Shown: positions 6,991-14,511 of the stretch, in pieces | Layout: every line of letters starts with the position of its first letter | Position numbering within the stretch: the stretch's first letter is position 1 | Assembly: GCA_031288035.1 (NCBI GenBank) | Contig: JAITSG010000018.1 | Span: 1-15,261 of the forward strand | Reading direction: 5' to 3' | Source: Rickettsiales bacterium | GTDB lineage: Bacteria; Pseudomonadota; Alphaproteobacteria; Rs-D84; CACZYB01 | DNA: 15,261 bases | Translations under genes and position numbers: made by a program | The notes under the pieces: generated by a model | What the model was told of the DNA's origin: nothing | What the model saw: only the letters and a program-made list of their open reading frames with translations | The model's database searches: none

Positions 6991-8544
6991 TCACCGCTTC
7001 GCCCCGTATGCGCCGACGATATTGGTGTAATAGTGATTGACCGAATCATGCTCCTTGCTGAACTTGAACCCGCCCACGACCTCGCTCGGCATGCTGGTTT
7101 TCGAAAGGTCGTAGAACCTGGCCTCGAACTGGCCAGTTCCGATGCCTGCAAAGCCGGCGAATCCGGCTAGGCTCCCCGTAACGGAAACCTTATCGTTGTC
7201 GCTGAACGCCATCTGGAACGTTCCGAAATCTATGACGAGCGTGTCCGTGTTGCGCGCGCCGGGATGCACCACCAGCGTCGCCGTGCCGGACAGATCCTTC
7301 GACATAGGGACTATAATATCCTGCCGCACGCCCATATTAGGCACCACGCCGCCGACCACGATATCCTTGTCGCTGTCCGTGAAATACAGCGGCGTGTCCT
7401 GGATTATGCCGCCTATGGCCTTTCCGGTATAGGTATAAGACGGCGCCGCGCCGCCAAGCGCGCCTATCTGGGCATCGGTCATGCGATAGTTCTCATTGCC
7501 GTACGTGAAATGGTCGTAGCGCAGAGTGGCGCCGTTCTTGAACGGAGTGCCGTAAGTCGTAATGTAAAAAGGCTTCTGGCTGTTGACCTCGGCCCAGCCT
7601 GCGGCTTGCGCAGCCTTGATGCCCGAAGGCGCCGACTTCGCCGCATTGCCCGCGGCAATGGCCGCAGCTTTGGCCGCCGTACGCGCCGCATTGCCAGCGG
7701 CGTCGGCAGCGGTCTGGTTGCCGCTTCCTCCGTTTCCAGTATCCATTTCGGCGTCGTAGGCCTGCTGGTAAGCCTGGTCAAGAACGGCGTTGTAAGTTGT
7801 ATTGTAAGTATTTTCCATGCTTTCACCGTAACCATAAGCATATCTGTCTTCAAAAACCTCCTTAGATATCGCCGTAGCCCAGGCGAGACTGTCCATCCCG
7901 TTCGGAATGCCGAGCCTGTTGTTCGACGAATCGTCCTCCATCACGGAATTTATGTCCAAGGCCGTGTACCCGAAACCGGAAAACTCCAGCCCCGGACTGA
8001 CCCATCCGGTGGACGGATTGACGCTGTACAAGTCCCCGGCCACTATGCGGCCCTTTACCGAGCTTATGTAATCAACCTTCTGGATTCCCTCAACTATGGT
8101 CGGATTGCTCCAATTGACGGTTCCACCCGGGCCCGTGAAGGACGGCATGAAATTCAAGCCGGCATAGGCCGCTCCATTATACTTAATGTCTATCCCTCTT
8201 ATCACGCGGTCAGGAGCGGTGTTGATATCGTAACGGGTCTTCGTGTCGAACTTGTAACTCCCGTCGCCCCTGAGGTCCACGACGAACTCGTGCGCGGCGT
8301 TAATGGAGCTCGGCGTCGCGATTTTATCCACGGACGCGGGCTCCGGCGGCGGCGGCTCAGGATCGGTGCCCGGATTGGTGCCCGGATCAGTGCCGGGATC
8401 CGTACCCGGGTCGGTGCCTGGATTGGCGCCTGGATCAGCACGCCCCGGGCCGGTCTTGGATGGCTTGGTACCGGACGAGCCGCCGTCCGTGCTCGCGCAG
8501 GCCGCCGCAACGAATAAAAGAACCAAAAGACTTATTTTCTTCAT
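6991..8544 (-). CDS. Lipoprotein with DPGT repeats and TbpB-like C-terminal beta-barrel
   Basis: This encodes 517 aa from the ATG at 8542-8544; an in-frame GTG at 8548-8550 is an alternative start. The signal peptide MKKISLLVLLFVAAAC ends in a lipobox, with C16 lipidated. A stalk of PGTD/PGTN repeats and a Pro/Glu stretch follow, then a beta-rich body. The middle carries an Ala-rich helical insertion (about residues 250-310: YNTTYNAVLDQAYQQAYDAE, then AAGNAARTAAKAAAIAAGNA) that is absent from the paralogue at 5627-6853. The C-terminus matches the paralogue: GSLAGFAGF, GQFEARFYDL, SEVVGGF and NIVGAYGAKR. This TbpB/fHbp-like signature suggests a surface-exposed, ligand-binding lipoprotein on a flexible stalk. 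It is monocistronic with its own promoter. The ligand is unknown. Confidence 0.8.
   Translation of the reverse strand: MKKISLLVLLFVAAACASTDGGSSGTKPSKTGPGRADPGANPGTDPGTDPGTDPGTNPGTDPEPPPPEPASVDKIATPSSINAAHEFVVDLRGDGSYKFDTKTRYDINTAPDRVIRGIDIKYNGAAYAGLNFMPSFTGPGGTVNWSNPTIVEGIQKVDYISSVKGRIVAGDLYSVNPSTGWVSPGLEFSGFGYTALDINSVMEDDSSNNRLGIPNGMDSLAWATAISKEVFEDRYAYGYGESMENTYNTTYNAVLDQAYQQAYDAEMDTGNGGSGNQTAADAAGNAARTAAKAAAIAAGNAAKSAPSGIKAAQAAGWAEVNSQKPFYITTYGTPFKNGATLRYDHFTYGNENYRMTDAQIGALGGAAPSYTYTGKAIGGIIQDTPLYFTDSDKDIVVGGVVPNMGVRQDIIVPMSKDLSGTATLVVHPGARNTDTLVIDFGTFQMAFSDNDKVSVTGSLAGFAGFAGIGTGQFEARFYDLSKTSMPSEVVGGFKFSKEHDSVNHYYTNIVGAYGAKR
8360..8443 (-). repeat. Seven imperfect 12-bp tandem repeats encoding PGT(D/N)
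   Basis: The plus strand reads GGATCGGTGCCC and six related 12-mers in a row (8360, 8372, 8384, 8396, 8408, 8420, 8432), differing at one to four positions each. They encode the lipoprotein's Pro-Gly-Thr-Asp stalk. Unit length is a multiple of three, so copy-number change would alter stalk length without breaking the frame. Confidence 0.85.
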
Positions 8545-8571
8545 TTCCACTTCGCTCTCGTCTTGCTGGGA

Positions 8572-8600
8572 ATTATATCACAAAAACCGGACGAAAGCAA
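8572..8600 (-). promoter_or_regulatory. Promoter of the DPGT-repeat lipoprotein
   Basis: On the minus strand: TTGCTT (8595-8600), 17 nt, consensus TATAAT (8572-8577). The predicted start is ~20 nt upstream of the gene. Confidence 0.75.
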
Positions 8601-8620
8601 ATGAGCGGCGAATAAATATA

Positions 8621-8649
8621 TTTACAAAAGCTTTTCCGGCGCCTATACT
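8621..8649 (+). promoter_or_regulatory. Promoter of the DUF192-rbfA-HD operon
   Basis: TTTACA (8621-8626), 17 nt, TATACT (8644-8649). The predicted start near 8656 gives a ~28-nt leader containing the GAAGGGGGCGG ribosome binding site. Confidence 0.65.
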
Positions 8650-8684
8650 GCCCCGGAAGCATGAGATTTCGAAGGGGGCGGAAA

Positions 8685-9164
8685 ATGAAAAAAATCCTGT
8701 TTTGCACCATGCTCGGCCTTGCGGCCTGCGGCCCTAGGACCGAAACCAAGACCATAGGGGAAAAGACCCTCGTCCTGGAGGTCGCCGACACGAAAAAAAC
8801 ACGCGAAACCGGCCTTATGCGCCGAAGCGAGCTCGCGCCTAGCCGCGGAATGCTGTTCGTGTTCGACGAACCGGGCGACCACGCCATGTGGATGCACAAC
8901 ACCACGATATCGCTGGACATGATATTCCTGAACTCCGACAGCGCGGTCACGGCGATAGCCAGGGACAGGATTCCCATGAGCCGCGACCTGGTCACGCCCT
9001 GCACCGTCTCATATGAAACATCGGGCAGGCCGGCCGCGCAGTTCGAAGACTACGTCCGCAAGTGCGAGGCGGAATTCCGCGCCTCCGGCGACCTTACCAA
9101 ATACGTGGTCGAAGTAAAGGCCGGAGAGTCCGCCGGGATAAAAAAGGGCGACAAGCTTATATAA
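8685..9164 (+). CDS. DUF192-family lipoprotein
   Basis: This encodes 159 aa. The ATG at 8685 is chosen over 8661 because AAGGGGGCGG lies just upstream and MKKILFCTMLGLAAC then forms a lipoprotein signal with lipidation at C15. The body has the DUF192 signature: VEVADT-like strand, TGLMRRSEL, RGMLFVFDEP, MWMHNTTISLDMIFL, and a closing VVEVKAGESAGIKKGDKL. The family is a small beta-rich extracytoplasmic domain of unresolved function. Normal DUF192 cores are ~110-150 aa; here a ~30-residue insertion between the VTAIARDR strand and the closing motif carries a Cys pair region (TPCTV, VRKCEAE). The TAA overlaps the rbfA ATG (TAATG), so the two are coupled. Confidence 0.9.
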   Translation: MKKILFCTMLGLAACGPRTETKTIGEKTLVLEVADTKKTRETGLMRRSELAPSRGMLFVFDEPGDHAMWMHNTTISLDMIFLNSDSAVTAIARDRIPMSRDLVTPCTVSYETSGRPAAQFEDYVRKCEAEFRASGDLTKYVVEVKAGESAGIKKGDKLI

Positions 9165-9508
9165 TGAAAGAACAGTCCCGGCGCCATTTCCAGGTAGGCG
9201 AGGCCATCAAGCGCGAGCTCGCCCGGATGTTCCTAGAGGGCCGATTCAGCGGTATATGCCCTGGCCGGGTGTCGATAAACGAGGTCAGGCCAAGCCGCGG
9301 ATACGAGCACGCGACAGTGTTCGTGCGGGCGTTTTGCGGCAAGGATACGTCCGATGCGGTGCGCGCGCTCAACGACCACGCGGCGACGATACGCTACGAG
9401 CTCGCCCAGTCGATGTCCATGCGCAGCACGCCCGAGCTGAGGTTCAAGGCGGATGAGAGCGAGGACGAGGCCGCGAGGATAGAGGAGCTTCTGAAACAGG
9501 ATGCTTGA
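9164..9508 (+). CDS. rbfA: 30S ribosome-binding factor A
   Basis: This encodes 114 aa, the usual length. RbfA is a KH-like protein that binds the 30S subunit late in maturation of 16S rRNA. The sequence has the family pattern: FQVGEAIKRELARMF near the start, GRVSINEVRPSRGYEHATVF in the middle, and TPELRFKADES followed by RIEELL at the end. The start ATG overlaps the upstream stop. The 3' end overlaps the next gene by 8 nt. Its usual neighbours (infB, truB) are not in the window. Confidence 0.92.
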   Translation: MKEQSRRHFQVGEAIKRELARMFLEGRFSGICPGRVSINEVRPSRGYEHATVFVRAFCGKDTSDAVRALNDHAATIRYELAQSMSMRSTPELRFKADESEDEAARIEELLKQDA

Positions 9509-10199
9509 GACAGCAGGGCGCGAGGCCGAAAAGCTCCTAGGCCGCGACAGGTCCGGGCACGGGATGGACCACACCTTGCGCGTGCGCGACCTGGCCGTCA
9601 GGATCGCCCGCGAGGAAGGGGCCGACCCGGACACGGTCGCCCTTGCCGCCCTGCTTCACGACGCCGACGACTACAAGCTGTTCGGCATGGAAAACGCCGA
9701 AACCCTTTCCAACGCCAAAGCGATAATGGACGCGGCCGGAACAGAAAGCGCCATGCGCGAGGCCGTGCTCGGCATCATAAGCACCATGGGATACGGCAAC
9801 TCCCTGGCCGGAATCCGCCCGGAAAGCATAGAGGGAAAATGCGTAAGCGACGCGGACATGATAGACGGCATGGGCGCGACCGGGATAATACGGATGATAG
9901 AATTCAACGCCACGCGCCGGGGCGGGCACTATTTCGACCGGAACATATTCCCGAAGCTCGACAAGACGAAGGACGAGTACAGACAGCTCGACGCCCCGGA
10001 TTCGAACTTCGTCAACCATTTCTTCGAAAAGGCGCTCAGGATCAAGAATATCCTGATGACGCGCTCGGGACGGCTCCTCGCCGAGGGAAGGCACAAGATA
10101 ATGGCCGACTTCCTGCTGCAGTTCTTCGCGGAACAGGATGCTCCGGAGTGGACGGCCTACCTCAAAGACTTCCTGGCTTCGGACGAAAACGGCTCCTAG
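9501..10199 (+). CDS. HD-domain phosphohydrolase-like protein
   Basis: This encodes 232 aa. It has the metal-binding HD pattern: H24 within GHGMDHTLRVRDLA, the His-Asp pair H53-D54 in ALLHDADDYK, and an Asp at ~115-117 (SDADMIDGMG). Such domains usually hydrolyse phosphate esters or nucleotides. The C-terminal half is helical (NHFFEKALRIKNILMTRSGR) and resembles small stand-alone YedJ/YpgQ-like HD proteins, but the substrate is unknown. The gene overlaps rbfA by 8 nt. Its TAG overlaps the stop of the convergent gene through the palindrome CTAG (10196-10199). Confidence 0.85.
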   Translation: MLETAGREAEKLLGRDRSGHGMDHTLRVRDLAVRIAREEGADPDTVALAALLHDADDYKLFGMENAETLSNAKAIMDAAGTESAMREAVLGIISTMGYGNSLAGIRPESIEGKCVSDADMIDGMGATGIIRMIEFNATRRGGHYFDRNIFPKLDKTKDEYRQLDAPDSNFVNHFFEKALRIKNILMTRSGRLLAEGRHKIMADFLLQFFAEQDAPEWTAYLKDFLASDENGS

Positions 10200-11093
10200 T
10201 CCTCGTACCTGTACACCGCGGCGAAGCTTTTCGCCCCGTCGAGAGCTATGTCGGACGCGGACAGGCCGGGCGTAGTTATGCCGACCTGGTACGTCCCGCC
10301 TATCGGGCGCGTGTTCGCTATGCCGATGTTGAGCTTGCGCTGCGTAGAATCGTTGACATATTGCAAGCTAGTCATGGTGATCGCCACGCCGGAGGCATAG
10401 CTCTTGCTGTTCTTGTCGGCGGCCAGCCCCCATCCCACGCTTTCGCCGAGCTTGCACACGCCGAGGAACAGCGCCGAGGTCTCGGTTATGTTCATGACTA
10501 TCGATGAGGCCTCGTCCTCGCACCGCACGTCGAAGCGGTACGTGCCCGGCTCGACAATAACATCGCCCGCGGCCTTGATGCCGGGATAGGCCAAGGAATG
10601 CACGAGCTTCCATTTGTCCTTCGGCGCTTCGCCTAGGCAGTTCTTTATCCTTTCGGCCGAGTTGGTCGGCAAAGTCGGGCACGACAGGCGCCTCGCAAAC
10701 GACCTTTGCATAGCTTCGACATCAGCTTTCGACACGAACCCGTCGGAAGACTTGCCTTTCAGCTCCTCGACTTGCTTCTGGAGCTCGGCCACCTGGGCTT
10801 TCATGGCCTCGCTTGCAACGGCGGGCTGGCCGCCTTCTATTCCTTCGTATGAATCCGGCATAGCGGAATCGGCGTTCGCCTTCTTAAGCCTGGCCCCGCG
10901 GCGCCGAGACGTCTTCCCGGTCCTCTTCTTGGTTCCCCGGCTTGTCCCCCCGGAACGAGCGGACTGCTTCTTGGATGCGGATGATTTCTTGGGCGCGCCA
11001 AGCGATCCTGGCGCGTATCCTATTATGGAAATTATGGAAAGGACGCTAGCTAGAAGCTTCCGTACCCCCCCCCGTACCGCTTTTGTTCTGCAT
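10196..11093 (-). CDS. Secreted coiled-coil protein, out of frame at a poly-G tract (phase-variable candidate)
   Basis: An ATG at 11091-11093 has an ideal AAGGAG site and a consensus promoter. After 20 bases it meets nine G and then stops within 16 codons. With eight or eleven G it would run on in frame as VRKLLASVLSIISIIGYA, a good signal peptide. A Lys/Arg/Ser-rich linker, a coiled coil (MKAQVAELQKQVEELKGK) and a beta-rich C-terminal domain (~110 residues) would follow, giving ~298 aa. In the frame as given, only the last 221 codons (ATG at 10859-10861, no ribosome binding site) would be called. No family is recognised for the C-terminal domain (KNCLGEAPKDKWKLVHS; EPGTYRFDVRCEDEASS). The alternatives are a homopolymer assembly error or a recent pseudogene. 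Confidence 0.75.
11065..11073 (-). repeat. Poly-G(9) tract near the 5' end of a coding sequence
   Basis: Nine consecutive G lie on the coding (minus) strand, flanked by GGTAC and TACGG, 20 nt after the ATG. Only lengths of 3n+2 (8, 11) join the start to the signal-peptide frame. Lengths 9 and 10 both hit a TAG soon after. Confidence 0.95.
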
Positions 11094-11127
11094 AGCCTTC
11101 TCCTTTCTAATGCGGTTGACCAGAGGC

Positions 11128-11156
11128 ATTATACCACTTCCAACAACTCCTATCAA
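11128..11156 (-). promoter_or_regulatory. Promoter of the poly-G gene
   Basis: On the minus strand: TTGATA (11151-11156), 17 nt, consensus TATAAT (11128-11133). The predicted start near 11121 gives a ~28-nt leader containing AGAAAGGAG. Confidence 0.75.
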
Positions 11157-11172
11157 CCATAAATTTTTCACC

Positions 11173-11200
11173 TTGCCTTGGAAAACGCCGACTGTATAAT
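11173..11200 (+). promoter_or_regulatory. Promoter of dnaG
   Basis: TTGCCT (11173-11178), 16 nt, consensus TATAAT (11195-11200). The -10 ends only 6 nt before the dnaG ATG, so the transcript would be leaderless or nearly so. No Shine-Dalgarno sequence is seen. Confidence 0.65.
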
Positions 11201-11206
11201 CGCCAT

Positions 11207-12961
11207 ATGGCGTTCGACCGCACATTCACCGAGCTTCTGAAATCCCGCCTGAACATAGTGGACGTAATAGGGCGCGCGGTTTCGCTTTCCAAAAAGGGGC
11301 ATCAGTACTGGGCCTGCTGCCCTTTCCACAACGAAAAGACGCCCAGCTTCTCGGTCAACGAGGAAAAGCAGTTCTACCACTGCTTCGGGTGCGGCGCGCA
11401 CGGGGACGCGATAACGTTCACCATGGAACACCAGCACATGAGCTTCCTGGAAGCCGTGGAAAAGCTCGCCTTCGACGCGGGGCTCGAGGTTCCGAAGGCG
11501 TCTTCCGAAGAGCGGGCCAAGGACAGGCAGAGCCACGGCATGTACGAAATCATGGGCGCGGCGTGCGCGTTCTTCCAAAAGAGCCTTCGTGGCCGCGGCA
11601 TCGAATACCTGAAGGAGCGGCGCCATTTGTCCGACGAGCTTATCGCCAACTTCCGCCTAGGCTACGCGCCGGACGGCAACCAGCTTACAAAGCTCCTGAA
11701 GGAACAGGGCGCTGACCAAAAGCTAGCCATAGCCGCAGGCCTGGTGCGCATAAGCGACAAGACCGGCGCGGCGTACGACTATTTCCGCGACCGCGTCATG
11801 TTCCCGATACAGGACGCGAAGGGGCGCATAATCGCGTTCGGCGGGCGGACGCTCGGGGACGGCGAGCCCAAATACCTGAACAGCCCCGAAAACGCCATAT
11901 TCCAAAAGGGACGGAACCTGTACGCCCTGTCCCAGGCCCGCGCGCATATAGGAAAGGCCAACCCGGCCATAGTGTGCGAGGGGTACATGGACACCATAGC
12001 CCTGCACAAATTCGGATTTAGGACCGCGGTCGCGCCACTGGGCACCGCATTCACAGAGGGCCAGATGGAAATACTGTGGCGCATGGACGACGAGCCGATA
12101 CTGTGCTTCGACGGCGACGAGGCCGGACGCAACGCCGGCATACGCGCGGCGCTCCGGACCCTACCGGCGCTCAAACCCGGAAAGTCGCTGCGCTTCTGCC
12201 TAATCGACCGGAACCTCGCCAAGGATCCGGACGAGTTCCTGCACAGCTTCGGGCACGACAAGTTCAAGGAACTCCTGGAGCGGCCGCTCTCGCTCGTCGA
12301 CATGCTGTGGAGCTATTTCACGAGCAGCCGGACCATACGGACGCCGGAGCAGCGCGCCGGGCTGGAGAAGGAAATAGCACTCGAGACCGCGCGGATAAAA
12401 AACGAGAGCGTGCGCGGATTCTATCAGGCCGAGCTGAAGCGCCGCGCGGCGGAATCGTTCAGGTCACCCGCCCCGCCCGGCGCGGCCCCGCCGAAGGCGA
12501 ACCCGGAAAACAGCAACGAGCGCATGGCTCTAGCCTGCGCGATAACATATCCCGAACTGTTCTCGAAACTTCTTGAAAGCGGGCGGAAGATAGAGTTGAA
12601 GACCCCGGCGCTTAAAAAAATATTCGACATAGCGGCGGCGGAAATAGCCGTGCGGCCGCACACGCGCGAAACTATCCTGGAGTTCCTGCACTCGCACCCG
12701 CGCCTGCACGGAATCCTGCCCGAAAACATGCTCCGGTTCGAAATAGACAGCCTGGCCAGGCAGCCGGACAAGGCCGGGCTCGTCATACGCGAAAAGCTCC
12801 TCCTGCTCGAACGCGGGAACATAGAGGCCGAGATACGGCGGCTGACGGCCGCGGCCATGGGCGCGAAGGAAGGCGAGGCCGCGGGCATGCAGGAGAAAAT
12901 CGCCGCCCTCAAGTCCGAGGCCGAGGCGACAGGCGGAAAGCTAAGAGCCCTGGAGGAATAG
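11207..12961 (+). CDS. dnaG: DNA primase
   Basis: This encodes 584 aa. It synthesises RNA primers at the replication fork. The N-terminal CHC2 zinc ribbon is intact (C38, H41, C59, C62 within CCPFHNEKTPSF and FYHCFGCGAHGD). The catalytic core follows (DYFRDRVMFPIQDAKGRIIA, FGGRTLGDGEPKYLNSPE). The TOPRIM fold has CEGYMD (257-262) and CFDGDEAGRNA (300-310). The C-terminal ~150 residues are helical, as expected for the helicase-interacting domain. The start fits family length and the MAF-x-x-x-FTELLKSRLNIVDVI opening. The 3' end overlaps the convergent reverse transcriptase gene by 21 nt. Confidence 0.97.
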   Translation: MAFDRTFTELLKSRLNIVDVIGRAVSLSKKGHQYWACCPFHNEKTPSFSVNEEKQFYHCFGCGAHGDAITFTMEHQHMSFLEAVEKLAFDAGLEVPKASSEERAKDRQSHGMYEIMGAACAFFQKSLRGRGIEYLKERRHLSDELIANFRLGYAPDGNQLTKLLKEQGADQKLAIAAGLVRISDKTGAAYDYFRDRVMFPIQDAKGRIIAFGGRTLGDGEPKYLNSPENAIFQKGRNLYALSQARAHIGKANPAIVCEGYMDTIALHKFGFRTAVAPLGTAFTEGQMEILWRMDDEPILCFDGDEAGRNAGIRAALRTLPALKPGKSLRFCLIDRNLAKDPDEFLHSFGHDKFKELLERPLSLVDMLWSYFTSSRTIRTPEQRAGLEKEIALETARIKNESVRGFYQAELKRRAAESFRSPAPPGAAPPKANPENSNERMALACAITYPELFSKLLESGRKIELKTPALKKIFDIAAAEIAVRPHTRETILEFLHSHPRLHGILPENMLRFEIDSLARQPDKAGLVIREKLLLLERGNIEAEIRRLTAAAMGAKEGEAAGMQEKIAALKSEAEATGGKLRALEE

Positions 12962-13996
12962 CGTAAAGCCGTCCGCGCCGCCGGCGGCCAGCCGCGCGGC
13001 GAACGGGCGCAGGCCCGCGTTCAGGCGAGAGCCGAGGTTGCGCGAGCACGCCCACCTGAACCATCCGGAGACGGAGGCCAGAAACGCCCGCGCATGGTCG
13101 ATCCCCATGCGCCCCTCCCCGACCAGCCGCGGCAGCGCCGCGACCTTGCGCTTAAGCCTCTGGGCCGTGGACTTGCGAAGCAGGACGAAGTCGCGGAAAT
13201 GGCGGTATCCGAGGAAGTCTATGCCGCGCGACACGGGGAAGATGTCGCTTTTCGAAAACCCCAAACCCAGGCGCGAGCCGAGGAATTCCCCGACGGCTCC
13301 GAGCCACGCGCGAAGCTGGCGCTTGTCGTTCGCGAACAGTATGAAGTCGTCGCAATAGCGGATGTAGTCCCTGACGCAGAGCTCGGACTTGACGAAATGG
13401 TCGAGCTCGCCCATGTACAGGTTGCCGAACCACTGGCTGCAGTAATTCCCGATGGGCGCGTTCTTGCTGCCGGGGAACGAGTCTATTATCCCGTCGAGGA
13501 GCCACAGGACGTCCCTGTCCTTTATCTTGCGCCTTATCACGGACTTCATGACCGCGTGGTCTATGCTCGGATAGAATTTCGAGATGTCGCACTTGAGCGC
13601 GTACTTGTTGCGCCGCGCGAAGTCCATGGTGCGGCGGCTTCCGGCGTGGATGCCGCGGCCCTTTATGCACGCATAGGTGTCGCGTATCATCATGGAGGTC
13701 CATATGGGCTCGAGCACGTTCATGACGGCGTGCTGGACTATGCGGTCGGGACAGAACGGAAGGATGTATATGACGCGCTTCTTCGGCTCGTATATCTCCT
13801 TCGAGCGGTAGGGCGAAGTCCTGAACGTGCGGTCGAGAAGGCTCTGGCGCAGGGTTTCCAGGTTCCTCTCGAGGTTCTTCGCGAACTTCCTGACGGAGGC
13901 GCGCACGCTCTTTCCCTTGGCCGCCTTCTTGTAGGCGAGCATTAGGTTTTCCCGGGAAACTATCTTTTCCCAGAGGTTTCCGTGTCTTTTCGGCAT
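12941..13996 (-). CDS. DGR-type reverse transcriptase
   Basis: This encodes 351 aa, within the normal DGR RT range. It copies TR RNA into mutagenised cDNA that replaces VR. RT motifs are in order: basic fingers with KKRVIYILPFCPDRIVQHAV (~72-91), DTYACIKGRGIHAG (~106-119), catalytic aspartate D137 in KCDISKFYPSID, IGNYCSQ (182-188), catalytic YCDD (214-217), GLGFSKSDIFP (~244-254) and FLGYRHF (261-267). The IGxxxSQ motif in place of the QGxxxSP of group II intron RTs is characteristic of DGR enzymes. There is no maturase or endonuclease domain. The ATG lies one base after the accessory stop (TGA-C-ATG), with no strong ribosome binding site, so translation is likely coupled. The end overlaps dnaG by 21 nt, tail to tail. 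Confidence 0.96.
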   Translation of the reverse strand: MPKRHGNLWEKIVSRENLMLAYKKAAKGKSVRASVRKFAKNLERNLETLRQSLLDRTFRTSPYRSKEIYEPKKRVIYILPFCPDRIVQHAVMNVLEPIWTSMMIRDTYACIKGRGIHAGSRRTMDFARRNKYALKCDISKFYPSIDHAVMKSVIRRKIKDRDVLWLLDGIIDSFPGSKNAPIGNYCSQWFGNLYMGELDHFVKSELCVRDYIRYCDDFILFANDKRQLRAWLGAVGEFLGSRLGLGFSKSDIFPVSRGIDFLGYRHFRDFVLLRKSTAQRLKRKVAALPRLVGEGRMGIDHARAFLASVSGWFRWACSRNLGSRLNAGLRPFAARLAAGGADGFTLFLQGS

Positions 13997-13997
13997 G

Positions 13998-14303
13998 TCA
14001 GGCGAAGGTGTAGTACTTGTCGACCTTGATTATCTTGGTGCGGAAGGGCATCTTGTGCTTGTACTTCTCGCACAGGTCGCGAAGCACGGCCGAGCCCGAG
14101 AACATTATGCCGAGGCTGCCGTCGACGCGGAGGGACAGGTAAAGGCACGAATCGCCCGGCCGCTTCTTGGACGGCACTACCTTGTGCGCGACGACAGTGA
14201 TTTCCTTGTTTATAATGTCGGAAATGAATTTCTTTTCGCCCTCGAAGGGAGGCGCCTCCTCGGAAAAATCCGAGAACGCGGGAAGATTCGAGTCGTCTTG
14301 CAT
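13998..14303 (-). CDS. DGR accessory protein, possible OB-fold (replaces Avd)
   Basis: This encodes 101 aa from the ATG at 14301-14303, chosen for AAAGGAAAGG upstream. A 136-aa upstream extension has no such site and runs through low-quality sequence. After a short acidic N-terminus (MQDDSNLPAFSDFSEEAPPF) come alternating beta segments: KEITVVAHKVVPSK, SCLYLSLRVDG, SLGIMFSGSAVLRDL, and the closing TKIIKVDKYYTFA. The pattern (strand, PSK turn, CLYL strand, FSGS-x-VL, basic loop, I-x-K-x-x-x-Y-F) recalls small phage/prophage OB-fold single-strand-binding-like proteins, from memory. It shows no four-helix-bundle character, so it does not look like the usual Avd. A role in binding TR RNA or cDNA is inferred from its position between TR and RT. 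Confidence 0.85.
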   Translation of the reverse strand: MQDDSNLPAFSDFSEEAPPFEGEKKFISDIINKEITVVAHKVVPSKKRPGDSCLYLSLRVDGSLGIMFSGSAVLRDLCEKYKHKMPFRTKIIKVDKYYTFA

Positions 14304-14461
14304 CGTAATACCCTTTCCTTTCAAGACGAGTCTTCGGGGGCCGGTACGTCCGGGGTTTCCCCCTACTAGCACAGCCCCCGCCTCGTCGTGTGTTTTCCAC
14401 ATGGACAAACGCCCACATAGAAGGTTGCAAAGCCCAGCCTTGATGAAACATACATCATAGG

Positions 14462-14479
14462 GCGGATTAAAGGATCCGC
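14462..14479 (-). other. Hairpin just downstream of TR
   Basis: GCGGAT and ATCCGC (6 bp) enclose a 6-nt loop, ~35-50 nt past the TR 3' end on the minus-strand transcript. It could structure the TR RNA or its junction with the accessory mRNA. No U-run follows, so it is not a typical terminator. Confidence 0.5.
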
Positions 14480-14511
14480 GGCCTGTCCCTGAGGTTCGGC
14501 CAAACTTTCAA

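Noticed and set aside
8360..8443. CRISPR-like array
   Set aside because: Contiguous 12-bp units without spacers, in frame within a lipoprotein stalk.
13960..14451. Alternative minus-strand frame overlapping the accessory gene
   Set aside because: It has Arg-rich low-quality composition and overlaps a frame that has a proper SD and the coupled junction with RT.
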